NCBI GenBank assembly: GCA_935421135.1
Contig: OW285196.1
Span: 2,947,001-3,011,000 of the forward strand
Reading direction: 5' to 3'
Length of the DNA: 64,000 nt
DNA from: Bugulina stolonifera
Taxonomy: Eukaryota > Bryozoa > Gymnolaemata > Cheilostomatida > Bugulidae
Under the pieces are notes generated by a model. It worked only from the letters and a program-made list of their open reading frames with translations. It did no database searches and was not told the origin of the DNA. Position 1 is the first letter of the stretch; every line of letters begins with the position of its first letter. The translations under genes and the position numbers were made by a program. Shown here piece after piece: positions 11,776-26,700 of this stretch.

Positions 11776-14700
11776 TCAGTGTCTAGCTCTGTTGACACAC
11801 TCGGCTGCCTTGTCCATGTCCCCTTTAGTTTCATATATCTTAGACATTGAGATGAGTACATCGCTGGTGTCGTCTCCAAGGTTACATCTCACTTCATACT
11901 CCTCTTCATAGTATCCTGCATAGTCAACATAGAATTTAGTAAGAGTTATCCACTCTCATATGTATGATGGGACAACTCCAATAGCTCGTAGATAAGTTTT
12001 ATACAACATATAAAATATTATTTACCCTTGCAAAATATCCCAAGTCTAATAATTAAACAAATTTATGAAGTATCTACACAGTACCATGAGTATACCTACA
12101 GTATGCAATGTCGATAATACCACTGGGCTTCCATGATTCGAACTCAGTGCAGTTTAGGCTCAGCTTGAGCCATGGAATGACTCAGCTAGCACTCATTTTA
12201 GCTAGCTCAGTCAGTAAGTACTGAGGCAGTCATAAGAGCTGGCTACATGTCAACTATTAGTACGACCTACATGTAGCTTAACGAATTGGCTAAGACAGGG
12301 TTCATCATAGATAGATATAATATGGTGTTCACACTGCAGCAGTAAGCCACCGACTGTGGCTAACCGCAAGTATACTATAATACAGTAGAATGTTTCAGTG
12401 AGCGATCAGGTCAATGTGGTCAACAAGCGGAACGTTAAATCCCACCGCCAAGTATCGAACGTCGGCTGATAGTGCAATAATAGTAATATAGTAAGCGACT
12501 GCAGTCTGAACACATGATTAGGAGTACTGCTAACCGTAGCTGTTATTTGTGTGCTGTATACGAGTTCAAACAATGAAAACACTGTGAATAAATAAACAAG
12601 CATTGCTATTACACAGAAAAACTAAACAATGCACAAAACAGACTGGTATACAAACAGCTGTTTACAGTAACTCACGGAGAGCTTCATTAAGTTCACTGGC
12701 AGCGAGGTAAGTGTTGGCAATGTTATGAAGACTAGAGGGAAGATCTGTCGCAGCTTCTGCGTAGCGAGGGGCAACCTGCATAAATAAACAGAACCGGCAA
12801 ATACTGACAGGTGCTCCAGCTGTAACCCAAATACTGACAGGTGCTCCAGCTGTAACCCAAATATCTTCAGCTGCTATTGTTTATACAAGTATGGTCCGAA
12901 AGGAATAATTCTTTTTAAACTTTTGACTTTATTCACACTACAGAAGTGCCGTTAACACTTTTCATCCATGTCTCTGTTCTACAATTGCTGTAAGTGTGTT
13001 AAAGCTTGAGTATAAGATGCGAGGTCAACTATTCAACTCACCTGCCGTCTAATCTTTAAACCTTCTTGGTGATGCTGCAGAGCCATTGGATAGTTTTCCA
13101 TCTGCTGGTACAGGCAGCCCAGATTGTTATAGGCCGATGCTCTGTCATTCTGTAAACACAGATAACGCGATGTAAACACAGACCATGCGATGTTAACACA
13201 GACCATGTGATATAAACACAGACCATGTGAGGTTAACACTGACCATGTGATGTTAACACTGACCATGAGATGTAAACGCTGACCATGTGATGCCAACGCA
13301 GACCATGTGATATAAATACAGACCATGTGATATAAACACAGACCATGTGATGTAAACACTGACCATATGATGTAAATACAGGCCATACTAGATGTATGTG
13401 ATCTGAATGTAAACTAACCTGGTACTCCATGTTATCAGGATTAGCCACTCCCAGATGTGTAGCCAACTCAAGCGCCTGTTGTAGGTTTTCTTCAGCTTGC
13501 TTAAACTTCTACAGTTACATTTATGACAGGTCAGCTTCACATATATTTTCACTGGATACACAAAGATACACACATTCCCTAAGATTGAGATGCATGAGCA
13601 AATCAAGACTCAACTTCGAAGATCAAGAGGCACACCAGGAGATGATGTTTTGAACAAGACAATTACACACTACCCTTTGAGGGGTTTGCCTGAGGATGGC
13701 ACACAAAAGAAAAAAACATGTACTGCTGCTAAAAGTTCCAACTTGTTTGGATTTGTCATCCCTTATATGTCTCTCAGGGTAAATAATATTCAAATTTCAA
13801 TAGAATACAATACACCAATTCAATTCAATCAAATTGTTAAACATTATACAACTGGCGTCTGAATTTACAAGGAAATTAATATCTATTATTACAGTCAAAA
13901 CAAGTACAGACTAGGCAATTAGGTGCCGTAGAGGCCCTGGGTTCAAACCCCAGTCAGGGACTAGTATTTTTATGGATTTGAAACAAGTCTCTGACTGCTC
14001 ACAGACAAATTCCTTGCTAAAAATACAATATAAGTACAAACTAGTGATGGCCAAAATCAAGACAAGTATGAATAAGTGCTTGCTAACTTGCATATAATAT
14101 AGGTCATTACATACAATAAACCCCAAGTATGACAGACCTTAAGAGATTTGTAGGAGTTGCCTATATTATTGGAGATAGCTTGAAGTTGTTTGGCCATCTC
14201 AGTATTACCATCTGTGCAGTGCTGTTTGATAACCCTCCTAGCATCCTCATAGTATGTGACAGATTGCTGTGACTCTCCTAGTTTATAGCTGATGGCTGCC
14301 AGAGACCGGTACAGCCCCACTATCCACTTCAGGTTTGTTTCTAGATAGAAAGATAACAGTAGCCTGGCGTCAGCACAGTTTACAAAAATGAGAGTCATGA
14401 ATATGCATTCAGTCTTTACAGGTGGTAACTTTATCGTTTATACTTCCCTAAACCAACTTGATAAAGGTACTACATGAACTGCACTTGTATGTAGGTTAGC
14501 ATGTACAGAGTCTACATTATTGGTCAGCCTATTAAGAGTGCAATGCACATAATAAATCTGATAGCCATTTAGTCCAGCTTAGTGGGGAATTAACCTCTAT
14601 TTGACTTACTGTTACTCTAATTATGCAGCATATTATAATAGCATAAATAAATTTACTACTCATAAAACTAAACATAAAACCACCCTCAAAAATGGAGCCC

Positions 14701-17700
14701 GTCATCCAATCCTGTTCATTGCATAGAATAATTTTACCAGTAGATTAATATTGACACAAAGCATCAAAAAGAACTGCAAAGTGTCGGAGAACTCAAAATG
14801 ATTCGTGTTATATAATGTTATATAATGTTATAATTCAGCTCAAACGGACAAAATGGTATTCAAATAAAATAATGGAGTGGTCCTTCTAATTCTGGAGTTG
14901 TAGGTAGTCAGAGTTTTTATATTAAACTCCATAGAAATACTAGTGAAGCTCTCGGGGGAGGGTGAGACATCAAGATAAAAGATTAACACAACTACTACTC
15001 ACTGATATTGCCGAGCTGAAGGTACATCTCTAGAGCCTCTTTATGGTAGTTAAATGACTCAACTTGCTTTGCGACATCTTCATACTGCGCGTAGATAAAG
15101 CCGATGTTGAAGAGAGAGGATGCCGTGTCCTCGTGAGGGGTGTGCCCATACAACACCCTCCTCGTATGTAGTGCTTGCTCCATTTCAGCCTAAGAGGTCA
15201 TAAAAGTGTCAACTGTAGGAACTTCACCCAATCATAGCAAAACGCAGTGACATGCAACAATTGCTACCACATAGTGTAAAGGTTATAAGACAAAATATTT
15301 AATGTGTAACAGTAAATCAACCAGGATTTCCCAGTGAGAAAACTTCAAGCAGTGCAATGGCATGTATGAACCATATCATACTGTGTATATACGACGCTAC
15401 TCATTTTCCAGCTCACTGCCAGTAAAGGTGCAAACACATGTAATCGTTTTAAAATAAATTTGCTGCTTGAATTTCTTCCAGGCCTAAATGCACTCAAAAC
15501 GCTCGAGGTGTGTCACCAGAAGGATTGAGACAATTTACTTGCCAGTGATTGACTAAAAAACAGAGTTAGTAAGCATAAAAATGCGAGTTGTAGTGAAGTG
15601 AATAACAGCTGAATTATAATTGCATCGCTCTAAACTCACCCAGTGTGTTTGCCAAGACTATTGCACTTGACAGTTGCTAACAAAATGCTTGATCAAAGAT
15701 ACAAAAATGTTCTTAATTATTACATAATAATTGACAAAACTATCTCATAACTTGCTTCTTTTACTGACTCATTAAAGTAGCTGTTATTTACCTGCATATC
15801 TAACGTATTGCCGCCCCTAATATTCAGGTTAACAGTAGTTAGTCTGAAAGTGGCAGAGTTGTGCTTTCTTGCCCATTAAATTTGATTAGTTTTTCCAAGT
15901 TATGCTCTAATATAAAACTCTGTCTGCGTTGGACAAACATTCATGTAGTTTCAATAATGGCACCCAAACGCTTGTTATAACCGCTATAATTACGTTGTGT
16001 ACATGTGCACAACGTAATCATAGTGGTTATAACACTTAGATGTCCAAATCTATATATTCTAGTACACATGCTTGTATACTAGAATATATATTTTGACATA
16101 TACATGTAAGTGATCAGTATATAGCCTTACCATAGCTTCAGCTAACCTGCCAACAGAACGGTAAGCATTGCTGAGGTTGTTGTGCATCATTGCCAGTTTG
16201 GACTGTACACTATCTAAGGAGAGCTGATCAGGAGGCATGGTGTGTACAGACTCGATAGCCTAGAGAGAAGAAATGAAAGTTTCTGAATGTTCAAGACGGA
16301 TGTGGCAGGTCTGTAGCTAGATGAATGTGGCAGGTCTGTACCATGGCTGTAGATAGTGTTGGCTTCTTGTACTTCCCCACCAGCACAACAAAGCTTATAT
16401 GCACACACTATATAGTTAGATTACACCTTATTGCATAGGCATTATAAGTTAGAGAGCAAAGAAATACATGTACTTCAAATTACACCCTATGCATTCAAAT
16501 ATCGGTGGTATTACACCTTAGATATCTGAACACCCACCTTCAGGTACTGCTGTATAGCTAAATGATTATTATTGTCCTGCTGAGCCTTCTGCGCTTTATC
16601 CACTGCTTCCTGTGCATCTCTAGGAAGTGTCAGTACACCTGCATCTTCTGCCATCCCTGTAGTCATAGCAACCATGTTGTGTAGTCATAGCAACCAGTGT
16701 GTGTAGTCATAGCAACCAGTGTGTGTAGTCATAGCAACCAGTGTGTGTAGTCATAGCAACCAGTGTGTAGTCATAGCAACTAGTCTGCGTAGTCATAACA
16801 ACTAGTCTGCGTAGTCATAACAACTAGTGTGTAGCCATAGCAACCAGTGTGTAGTCATAGCAACTAGTGTGTAGCCATAGCAACCAGTGTGTAGTCATAG
16901 CAACTAGTGTGTAGTCATAGCAACTAGTGTGTAGCCATAGCAACTAGTGTGTAGCCATAGCAACCAGTGTGCGTAGTCATAGCAATCGGTGTCAGCATAG
17001 TCATAGCCACCAGTCTGTAGCTCTATAGCAACTAGCGTGCATGACCAATCATAATACATGATGAGATATTCACTACTTACGAGACAAAAGTTCTCTGTTC
17101 TCAATGCTTCCCATCTGATCTACGCCTTCCTCCCCCAACCTAGCATGTTCCCTAGCTATGACCAAATCCTGTAATGTACAGGAAACACTTAAACATTTAA
17201 ATACTAGCTCAATACATGTATATATATTATACATATGTAATGGAATAGTTAACAGACACATCACACTAGAGATAAATAAACAAGCCAAGTCATCGTACTT
17301 GAATCTTTACTTTAAAGTACATGCATTAAAACCAACATAAAGGTAAGTCGACCCCTTCAATATACCAACCCCTAAAAGTTCATAGATCTCCGCCAGAGAC
17401 TTATGGATTGGTGAGTTCAATATCTTCCCTTTAACACCAGAGAGTGCTTTCGCTCTAATCCTAAGACATGACTCGAGCTCTGCTGCCGCTTTGTCCAAAT
17501 GACCTTGATCTTTGTACAGATCTCCGAGGCTCCTGTGCACCTGGAGATATAAGAAAAAGTGCATAACATAGGCCAGTAGACAGTAGACCAATAGTGCAGT
17601 TACCAAGTTTAACAGCAAAGCAACTGGATTGAAGATAATTAAAGCTCCTTTACACTGTACAAGGGCACAAGGCACACCCTCATCAACATTCATTATTCAT

Positions 17701-20700
17701 TCTGGAACAACTAATTCAGGTAGCTACAGTCAAGGTGAAAATTTCAATTCCAATATTTGATTTTGCTTCTAATAAATATAAAATCGATGTATTTGATACC
17801 TACAGTAGTTAGTTTATATAGTTGGCAGGTTTGATGTTGAGCTAACAAAATTTGGTAAGAATAAACAACATTTAACTGCAAACCGACAACCCCTTTACTT
17901 GAACAAGTACTAACACAAGTATACATGTACTGCATTCCAGCATTAGATTTGACAGAGTACCTTGGCCATGTCCTCACTGTCAGCACCCATGTGCATCTGT
18001 GACATCATCTCCTTCGACTTATTTATATGTCCACATGCCTCATCAAGTTTTCCCATCTTGTGTAACGACACACCAACATTGTTGTGCATATGAGCCAACC
18101 TCTACAAATATTAGAATATTATTTCCACATGTCGACTAATTATACACGAGTCTCCATATGCATATTTTCTTGCAAAGGTTGCTGAGCTGGTGTAGTGGTA
18201 GCATGTTCTGTTCACTGTGCTAGGTGATTAGGTGTTGTAGAGGCCCCGGGTTCAGAACCCAGTCAGGGACTGGTATTCTCATGAACATCAACTAAGTCTC
18301 ACACTGCTTAAAAATTAAATCCCTTGCATAAAATTCACAACATATACTAACTGTATGTATTACTGTTATTAGTAGATGGATACTCAAGAAAACTGATGAT
18401 GAAATTTTGATATAAATAATACTTTTCTAGCAGATTTTGTCCATCAGTATCAGGTATCTAGATAATATAATATGGAAACTATATATATACATGTATATTA
18501 GCAACTTGACAGTTCATTGGAACACTACAAATTATATATAATATTATATTATATATAATATAATATTATATATAATATAATATTATATATAATATTATAT
18601 TATATATAATATTATATTATATATAATATTATATATAATATAATATTATATATAATATTATATTATATTATATATAATATAATATTATATATAATATAAT
18701 ATTATATATAATATTATATTATATATAATATAATATTATATATAATATTATATTATATATAATATACTATATTTGAAATAGTACACCTGTACAATATTCA
18801 TTTTAATGTCACTAGCCTACTATACCACACTTCCTATCACAGACAGCTGCATATAATACTCCTCCGTTGTTCTATAAATGCAACTTTTAAATAGCACTCA
18901 CAGACCGGTAGCTACTGTCATTAATTATTTGTGAAAACCGTTCCATGACTACAGAAATCCACTTTTTTATAAAGTCTGTAGAGGAGGTTGGAACCTCACC
19001 CCACCCCTTAGCAAACTAGGGACCCACAGGCTACATGACTCACCTCAGGAGGAACATCTGTAGAGTCAGTGAGTATATCAATAGCTATCTTATAGTGCTT
19101 CACTTCCTTCTCCCTGTCACCGATATGCATGTACGTCTGCGCAAGCTGGTCATGCGTGTTCCACAGATTGTCACTATCAGGAGCTCCACACCTGTTAAAG
19201 ATGGATATGGCCTGAAGAAGGTGCTGCTCTGCCTGCCTGTACTTCTTAGCTTTTAAACAAACCTGGAAATAACAACAGAAAATGCCAAGGTCATGATTGG
19301 TAGGAATCTCACTGGTATACTAGACATTACATCATAGTACCATCATATGACTTACTCGTGCTATAATCCTGTTAGTCTTGGCCACCTCCAGGTTATTCTC
19401 CCCATTTGCCTCCATCCTGTAATGATGGAAGTAAAACTATATATTCTGTGAGTTTGTATAAATATCGAAAACCCAAACCGCTTAATTCACCCAAAAATGA
19501 TTTGCTACTTTTTCTCAAACTGAGAATAGAGAAGTCAGTATTACTTATATAACTAGATAGTATAAAAAAGTCAGTATGACCTATATAACTAGATAGTATA
19601 GAGAAGTCAGTATGACCTATATAACTAGATAGTATAGAGAAGTCAATATGACCTATATAACTAGATAGTATAGAGAAGTCAGTATGACCTATATAACTAG
19701 ATAGTATAAAGAAGTCAGTATGACTGATATAACTAGATAGTATAGAGAAGTCAATGTGACCTATATAACTAGATAGTATAGAGAAGTCGGTATGACCTAT
19801 ATACAGTACATAGTATAGTCAGTATGACCTACATGTATATACAGTATATATACTAACTCATAGTAAAGTCAGTATGGCCTATATACATGTACATATACTA
19901 ACTCATAGTAAAGTCAGTATGACCTATATACAGTACATATACTAACTCATAGTAAAGTCAGTATGACCTATATACAGTACATATACTAACTCATAGTAAA
20001 GTCAGTATGACCTATATACAGTACATATACTAACTCATAGTAAAGTCAGTATGACATACATGTACATCGCATATAGTGTACAGTATAGTCAGTACGACCT
20101 ATATACATGTACATATACTAACTCATAGTAAAGTCAGTATGACCTATATACATGTACATATACTAACTCATAGTAAAGTCAGTATGACCTATATACAGTA
20201 CATATACTAACTCATAGTAAAGTCAGTATGACCTTTATACAGTACATATACTAACTCATAGTAAAGTCAGTATGACCTATATACAGTACATATACTAACT
20301 CATAGCAAAGTCAGTATGACATACATGTACATCGCATATAGTGTATAGTATAGTCAGTACGACCTATATACATGTACATATACTAGCTCATAGTAAAGTC
20401 AGTATGACCTATATACAGTACATATACTAACTCATAGTAAAGTGCCCAGTTGTATTCCTCCAAGGCCTCCTCTAACTTTCCCCCTTTCTCCTTTAGCTCG
20501 GCTAGTCTGAACTTCAACCTGAACTGTTTCTTCGCTTCCTATTACAAGATATACAAAATAAACAAGATATTTATATTAAGTTCACATGTAAAAAAAGCCG
20601 AAACCCATAAAATGTACCCAACACAGCCAAACCATTATGCTGACAGACGTTCAGATACTGGTATGAACAGTAGCTATAATTGAGACAACAACAAAGTAAT

Positions 20701-23700
20701 GAATAGTAAGACGAGACGCATTTTATATTTTATTAACTCCTAATATTTCGATGTATGTCCATACATCATCATCAGAGGAATGAAGTTTAGGAAATCTAAG
20801 GTTACTTATATACTGTATTTATCCAGTATATAAGTAACTTTAAATTTCCTAAACTTCAATCCTCTGATGATGATGTATGGACATACATCGAAATATTAGG
20901 AGTTAATAAAATATAAAATGCGTCTCGTCTTACTATTCACCAACATTTTACAACAAAGTAACCAGGAGATATAAATCTCCAATCACTCTCTCCCTTACTT
21001 ATTCTTTCGTTTGTATTTATGCTAAAACATCACACTACATTATATTGGTAAGTGTTATCCACCTTCAAATCAAATGAAGAGAAGTTTTCTATGAAAGAAG
21101 TGAACTAATGGAGCAATCCAAGTAGAGAGGTGAGATTGATTAAATGAGTTGGACAACTAAATAGTATAAACTGACTGACCTCTTCTTCCAGCATGCTTTT
21201 CTGTGTAAGTTTAGCAGGCAGAGAGTAAGCTGATTGGTTAAGTGCTGTTCTAGTAAGTTCCTTTTTCTACAATACCAAAACACAATCATATAACGCCTAA
21301 CAAATGAGCTATTAGTACAACAGCCACAACCTTCACTGTCATTTATAATGCAGTGTTCAAATCATATCTACCCGCTGCAACCACAGTAGCCAACCACCGT
21401 AGCCAACCACGGTAGCCAACCACCGTAGCCAACCACCGTAGCCAACCACCGTAGCCAACCACCGTAGCCAACCACCAGCAACCACCGTAGCCAACCACGG
21501 TAGCCAACCACGGTAGCCAACCACAGTAGCCAACCACAGTAGCCAACCACAGTAGCCAACCACAGTAGCCAACCACAGTAGCTAACCACAGCAACTGGCA
21601 ATATATTGAGTAGTGCATAAAGCAATCACGATTCTTAAAATCTCTACTGCTGATCCATTTCATGTCTTTGCCCTTATATACAACAACATTTGCTTTGAGA
21701 ACCAACAAAAAAAGAAATGAAAAATCCACATATAGCCTGTAAGCTGCCAAGTATAGGCCAATAGTATACAATTTTATCAAAGTTATATCTTAGACTTGGA
21801 ATTGAACAAACCTGTGAAAGGCTGAGAACCTCCATCTGCCTATCCACCACAGCAGATGAAGCAGCAGCTCTGTCAGCTGGAACTGGTGGTGTCTGGATAC
21901 TATTTGCAGAAAGGTTGGATGGCTGAGGATTTAGTGACTGTTGATTGGATGACTGAGGAATAGGTCGCTGGTGATTGGATTGCTGAGGATTAGGTGGCTG
22001 TTGATTGGATGGCTGAGGATCAGGTAGCTGCTGATTGGATGGCTGATTGGGTGGTAGCTGGTTAGAAGGACCCTGATGATTGAGTGGGTGTGGCCTACCC
22101 GAAGCAATATTATGACTTCTTCCATCACTGCTTTGTACGTTAGGTTGATTTGAAACATGTGGTGCATATCCATCCATGTGACCTTGACCTGGCTGCTGGG
22201 GTATATAATGAACATGGTGAGCTGGAGGGTTCTGCATGGGATGCATATGAGGGTTCACCATCAGTTGCCCTTGAGGTGGGTGTGGGGGCCAGCATTGAGA
22301 ACATGAGTAGCCTGGTGCTTGGAAACCATGTACATGTTGGTGTGGTACCGGGTGACCAGGTCCAACAGGGTACTGACCTTGGTATGCACCAGGTGGATGA
22401 GGGTAATAGTTAGGGGGTGGGGGCGCTGGAACCTGTTGAGGTGGTAGATTATTGGAAGCAGTATTTACAGTAATATGTACCGTATTGCCCCCACTGGGAC
22501 CTTCTGGAACTGGTGTCAAGGTTCGAGTATTAGACTCCTCAGTTTTAGGATATGACCGACTACGGCGAGGAGCAGGAACAGGTCTGTATTGTACAGTCTC
22601 AGCAGGACACGAGGTTGACCGATGTATAGTTGACGCTGTTGTAACTGTTGGCTGTTCAGGCAGACTCAAAGCGGCTGAACCAGATCGTGAAAGAGGGTTC
22701 TCAGTAAGTGGGAGAAATCGAGCTACACTGATTTGATTATCATCTCTTCCTATCAAACTATCCTACACAACAAACAGTGTAACCGCACTTAGCTTTAACG
22801 GAAACAGATAATAACCAAATACGAGCACAAGGAACAACAACCTTCACCACTGAGATTCCAAATCTCTATTACAACTGCCGCATTTTAATATCCTGAAAAT
22901 GAAAAACACAAAAACAGCTAAATTTGGGTTGTAACTGTGATAGATTTGACAGTACTTACCTCAGCAATGTGACTGTGGTCTGCATATATACTAGGATCAT
23001 GTAAGCTCTAAAGAGAAACAATATGAAAAATATATCAATACTAGTTTACAACAACTTGACTAACAACAAGAGTAATTTGTGATGATATATTTTAGATGTT
23101 CAGCCTTTCTTATGCAAGTTCACTCATACACACTGATGCAAAAACACTTGAATAACCAAATAAGGTAGCAAATGATTAAAAATAAAACAACGATAAAATA
23201 TTATTTACCTGGGCAAGCTCAAGCAGTTCTAACGAAGCAAACTCGTTTCCTAAACAAGAAAATAAACATTAGCTGGCAAAGTGGTTCAGGTTCAGCTTGG
23301 GATACATTATATTCACAGATTTACACGAATTTCGTATACACATGTAGGTACTTGTTGGTAAGATGCACATAATCGTGAGCAAAAAGCACTGCTAGGTCTA
23401 ATATTGAGTATACCGTCCTGGTATGACATCGGTTCCCAATATAATATATAATACAAATCGTGAACACAATTGTGAGTAATAGCCAGTTTCAATATTATGT
23501 CAGAACACTAGTTAACCATTCACACAGCCGTTAGGACAGCATAATGTCCAATGAAAATCAAGTTGCTGCTTATCTCCCAGTTGGATTATCAAATTAATTC
23601 TTTAGACAGCTTACCGACTGCATGTTCAGTGGTTCTATGTTGGGCGGCTGTATGTTGGGCGGTTGTATGTTCAACACTTACTCCATCCTCCTCCGGCTGG

Positions 23701-26700
23701 TTGGCAACTCTATAAAATGTGATAACACAGAGAGAGAGATGAAATCAGTCTAGTAAATTAATGTATTATCTGTGACCTAGGTCTACTACTTGTGATCAGC
23801 ATGTATATCTATGTATATTTGTGTGAGGCTACTGAGCTTTTGTCTACATTTTATATTCACTAAATCAAAATGGAATCATAAATAATCAAAACGCCTTTAT
23901 ACAGTGGCATATATCAACTGCATACACACGTATAATATCACCTGTATACACACATATATATCACCTGTATACACACATATATATCACCTGTATACACACG
24001 TACATGTATACATCACCTACATACACATGTATATATCACCTGCATACACACGTACATGTATACATCACCTGCATACACATGTATATATCACCTGCATACA
24101 CACGTATATATCACCTGTATACACACATATATATCGCCTGCATACATGTGTATATATCACTTGTATACACACATATATATCGTCTGTATACACCCATATA
24201 TATCACCTGTATACACACATATATATCACCTGTATACACATGTACATGTATACATCACCTGCATACACACGTATATATCACCTGTGTACACACATATATA
24301 TCGTCTGTATACACCCATATATATCACCTGTATACACACGTACATGTATATATCACCTGTATACACATGAACATGTATATATCACCTGTATACACACGTA
24401 CATGTATATATCACCTGTATACACACATCTATAATATCACCTGCATGCACACAGAGTATAAAACAACACAATATTATGTAATTCCGAGTCTTATAGACAA
24501 ATCATCATCAGCATACTCACATTTCTCGTGATGGACCTACAACAGTAAATAAATAAAGTCTAAAACGAACAATACACAAATTACATCATAAGATTAAATA
24601 TAGACCATGTACAATGCTGACTCTTTTATATTCAAGCATGTGGTGCCTTAAAATTTATATAAAATACTCCATTTATAACCCTTTAATTTCCACAGTTATT
24701 TTATGATAACCTGATCGTCCTTAGACGATATTTTAATGACACACACAACATAATACGGGGCCATTTCATTTAAACGCCTGGTTCCACATTACAAATTCAA
24801 TAAATACAGCATTGCTTACAAATACAGTATACTTCAATTACAGTTAAAATTCAGTGTAAACCAATCAGAAAAGTCATCTCACACGCGAGCTATTTAGAGT
24901 GATGAAAGCTGGCTAAAAAATTTGTTCTTCAACAATTTACCAGTTTTACTTCCCACTATTAATCCCAGGTAAGATAGCGATTATTTAAAGAAATCTAGAT
25001 GTTTCTACTTTCGGGACGGGGAAGGCAGTTTACCAATGACAAAGTAATCAAGGAACCACAAAAGTATCATATGGTCGGATGCCCTTCCTAACACCACCAA
25101 TGACCTTTCCAGGAGTCAAACCTGGATTTTCCACATGGAAGGCCAAAGCTCTAACCACTAGGCCACGGCTGCATCTTTTTTACTCATAGAAGTATGTAAA
25201 CCAGTTGGAAACAGAAAAAAGTCATCTGGTAAGCATCAGGTTGAAATGACCCTTAAACGTTACTCATTCAATACACTTGATAATGGCATAATAGGGTGTC
25301 AGGGTGGCACAGTTGGTGGCATTCATGCACACAAACGGAGAGGCTGTGAGTTCAAACCCCCAGCTGTGTCATCTCTGGCAAAGGCCTTCAGCAAGCCTTT
25401 CGCCCTAGCTGCGCCTGTTCGGATCAGGGCGTATAAATAATACAGGAGGTGCCATGTAGTGTCCACATCAAAAACACGCATGTTATAGATCCACCTCTGC
25501 CCTGACTCACAAAAAGAAGCCAGATTCTGGCGGCGTATGAGACCACATTGGGATGGCAGGTTGATGTAGTGGTCACTGACCATGCCCTCTGGTTGTGGAA
25601 GGTGAGCCCTTCCACTCAGAGCCCAGGTCCTGTCGCTCATACAAGTCTCGTACTTCTGAGGTCCATTAAATAGAATAGCCAAGTGGCTTGACATTAACGA
25701 AATACAAATAGAATAAAAGTTTACAATAGATTTAGAAACCAAACATAAAACATACCTCCATGCTCAGCACTATCAGGCTGGTAGATACTTCGAGATTGAG
25801 GGTTGTAGACTTGACTGCCTCTACGATAGATAAACACATTTACTGAATCTCCCAGTTAAATCAATACTTTCAGATAGTACGCATTAAAGCCTATTCAGAC
25901 CATGGCAGTTAACCAGCAACCAAAGATAATGTCTAAAAATAGTGACCAGAGACAATGATAAGAGATGGTGACCAGACATAGTGACCAGAGACAGTGACCA
26001 GAGATGGTGACCAGATACAGTGACCAGATATAGTGACCAGATTTAGTGACCAGATATAGTAACCAGATATAGTGACCAGATATAGTGACCAGAGATGGTG
26101 ACCAGATATAGTGACCAGAGATGGTGACCAGATATAGTGACCAGAAATGGTGACCAGATATAGTGACCAGAGATGGTGACTGGAGATGGTGACCACAGAC
26201 AGTGACCGGAGATGGTGACCGGAGACGGTGACCAGAGACTCTAGTAAAGGATTGTGGTTAAAAGCTGCAATCTGACCAAGTAAGTATGAAGACTACAAAT
26301 CAAACTCAATGAACCAGGGTGCCCTCTAAGACCCCCTTTCCCCGGAGAGACTCGTATCATGTTGAGGACATGTTGAGGATATGAAGCTACAAGGTAGCAC
26401 GTACTCCCCAAATGCAAGTCTATGTTATCACAAGCTGGAAACTTTAATCGAGTTTTAGCATGGTTGTACCAGGAATGTCGCAAAAATGGAAAAGGAAGCC
26501 ATGTTCATAATTGGATAGCAAACACTAAATACATGTAGATAAACATCATAGCAGGGCTGGACAATGCCCACTGATGAGTTATTTCAGATATTTTGTGGCT
26601 ACTTAGTGCGGACAAAATACTTCTAAAACACTTCAAATATGCTTATAGAGGTACCGAGTGATGGTAACAAGATAAATTGTAAAAACTATTGACATTTTCA

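Noticed and set aside
13033..13466. Open frames with HMVSVNITWSV repeats
   Set aside because: Intronic minisatellite; only the last 36 codons of one frame (the exon 13149-13042) are real TPR coding sequence.
20700..20949. Active hammerhead ribozyme
   Set aside because: The CTGATGA...GAAA core is present, but I could not find a UH cleavage site after a closing stem III or a complementary stem I strand, so only a core-like motif is reported.
21343..21780. Open frames with many YGGWLRWLATVV repeats
   Set aside because: They are the three - strand frames of the 12-bp GTAGCCAACCAC array inside an intron of the TPR gene; no start, splice or homology evidence.
23904..24531. Three overlapping frames of about 100-176 codons rich in ITCIHTYISPVYTHI
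   Set aside because: Products of the TATATCACCTGTATACACAC minisatellite, open in every + frame because the repeat lacks stops.
25933..26196. 87-codon frame SGHYIWSPSLVT repeats
   Set aside because: Artefact of the 13-bp GTGACCAGATATA array.
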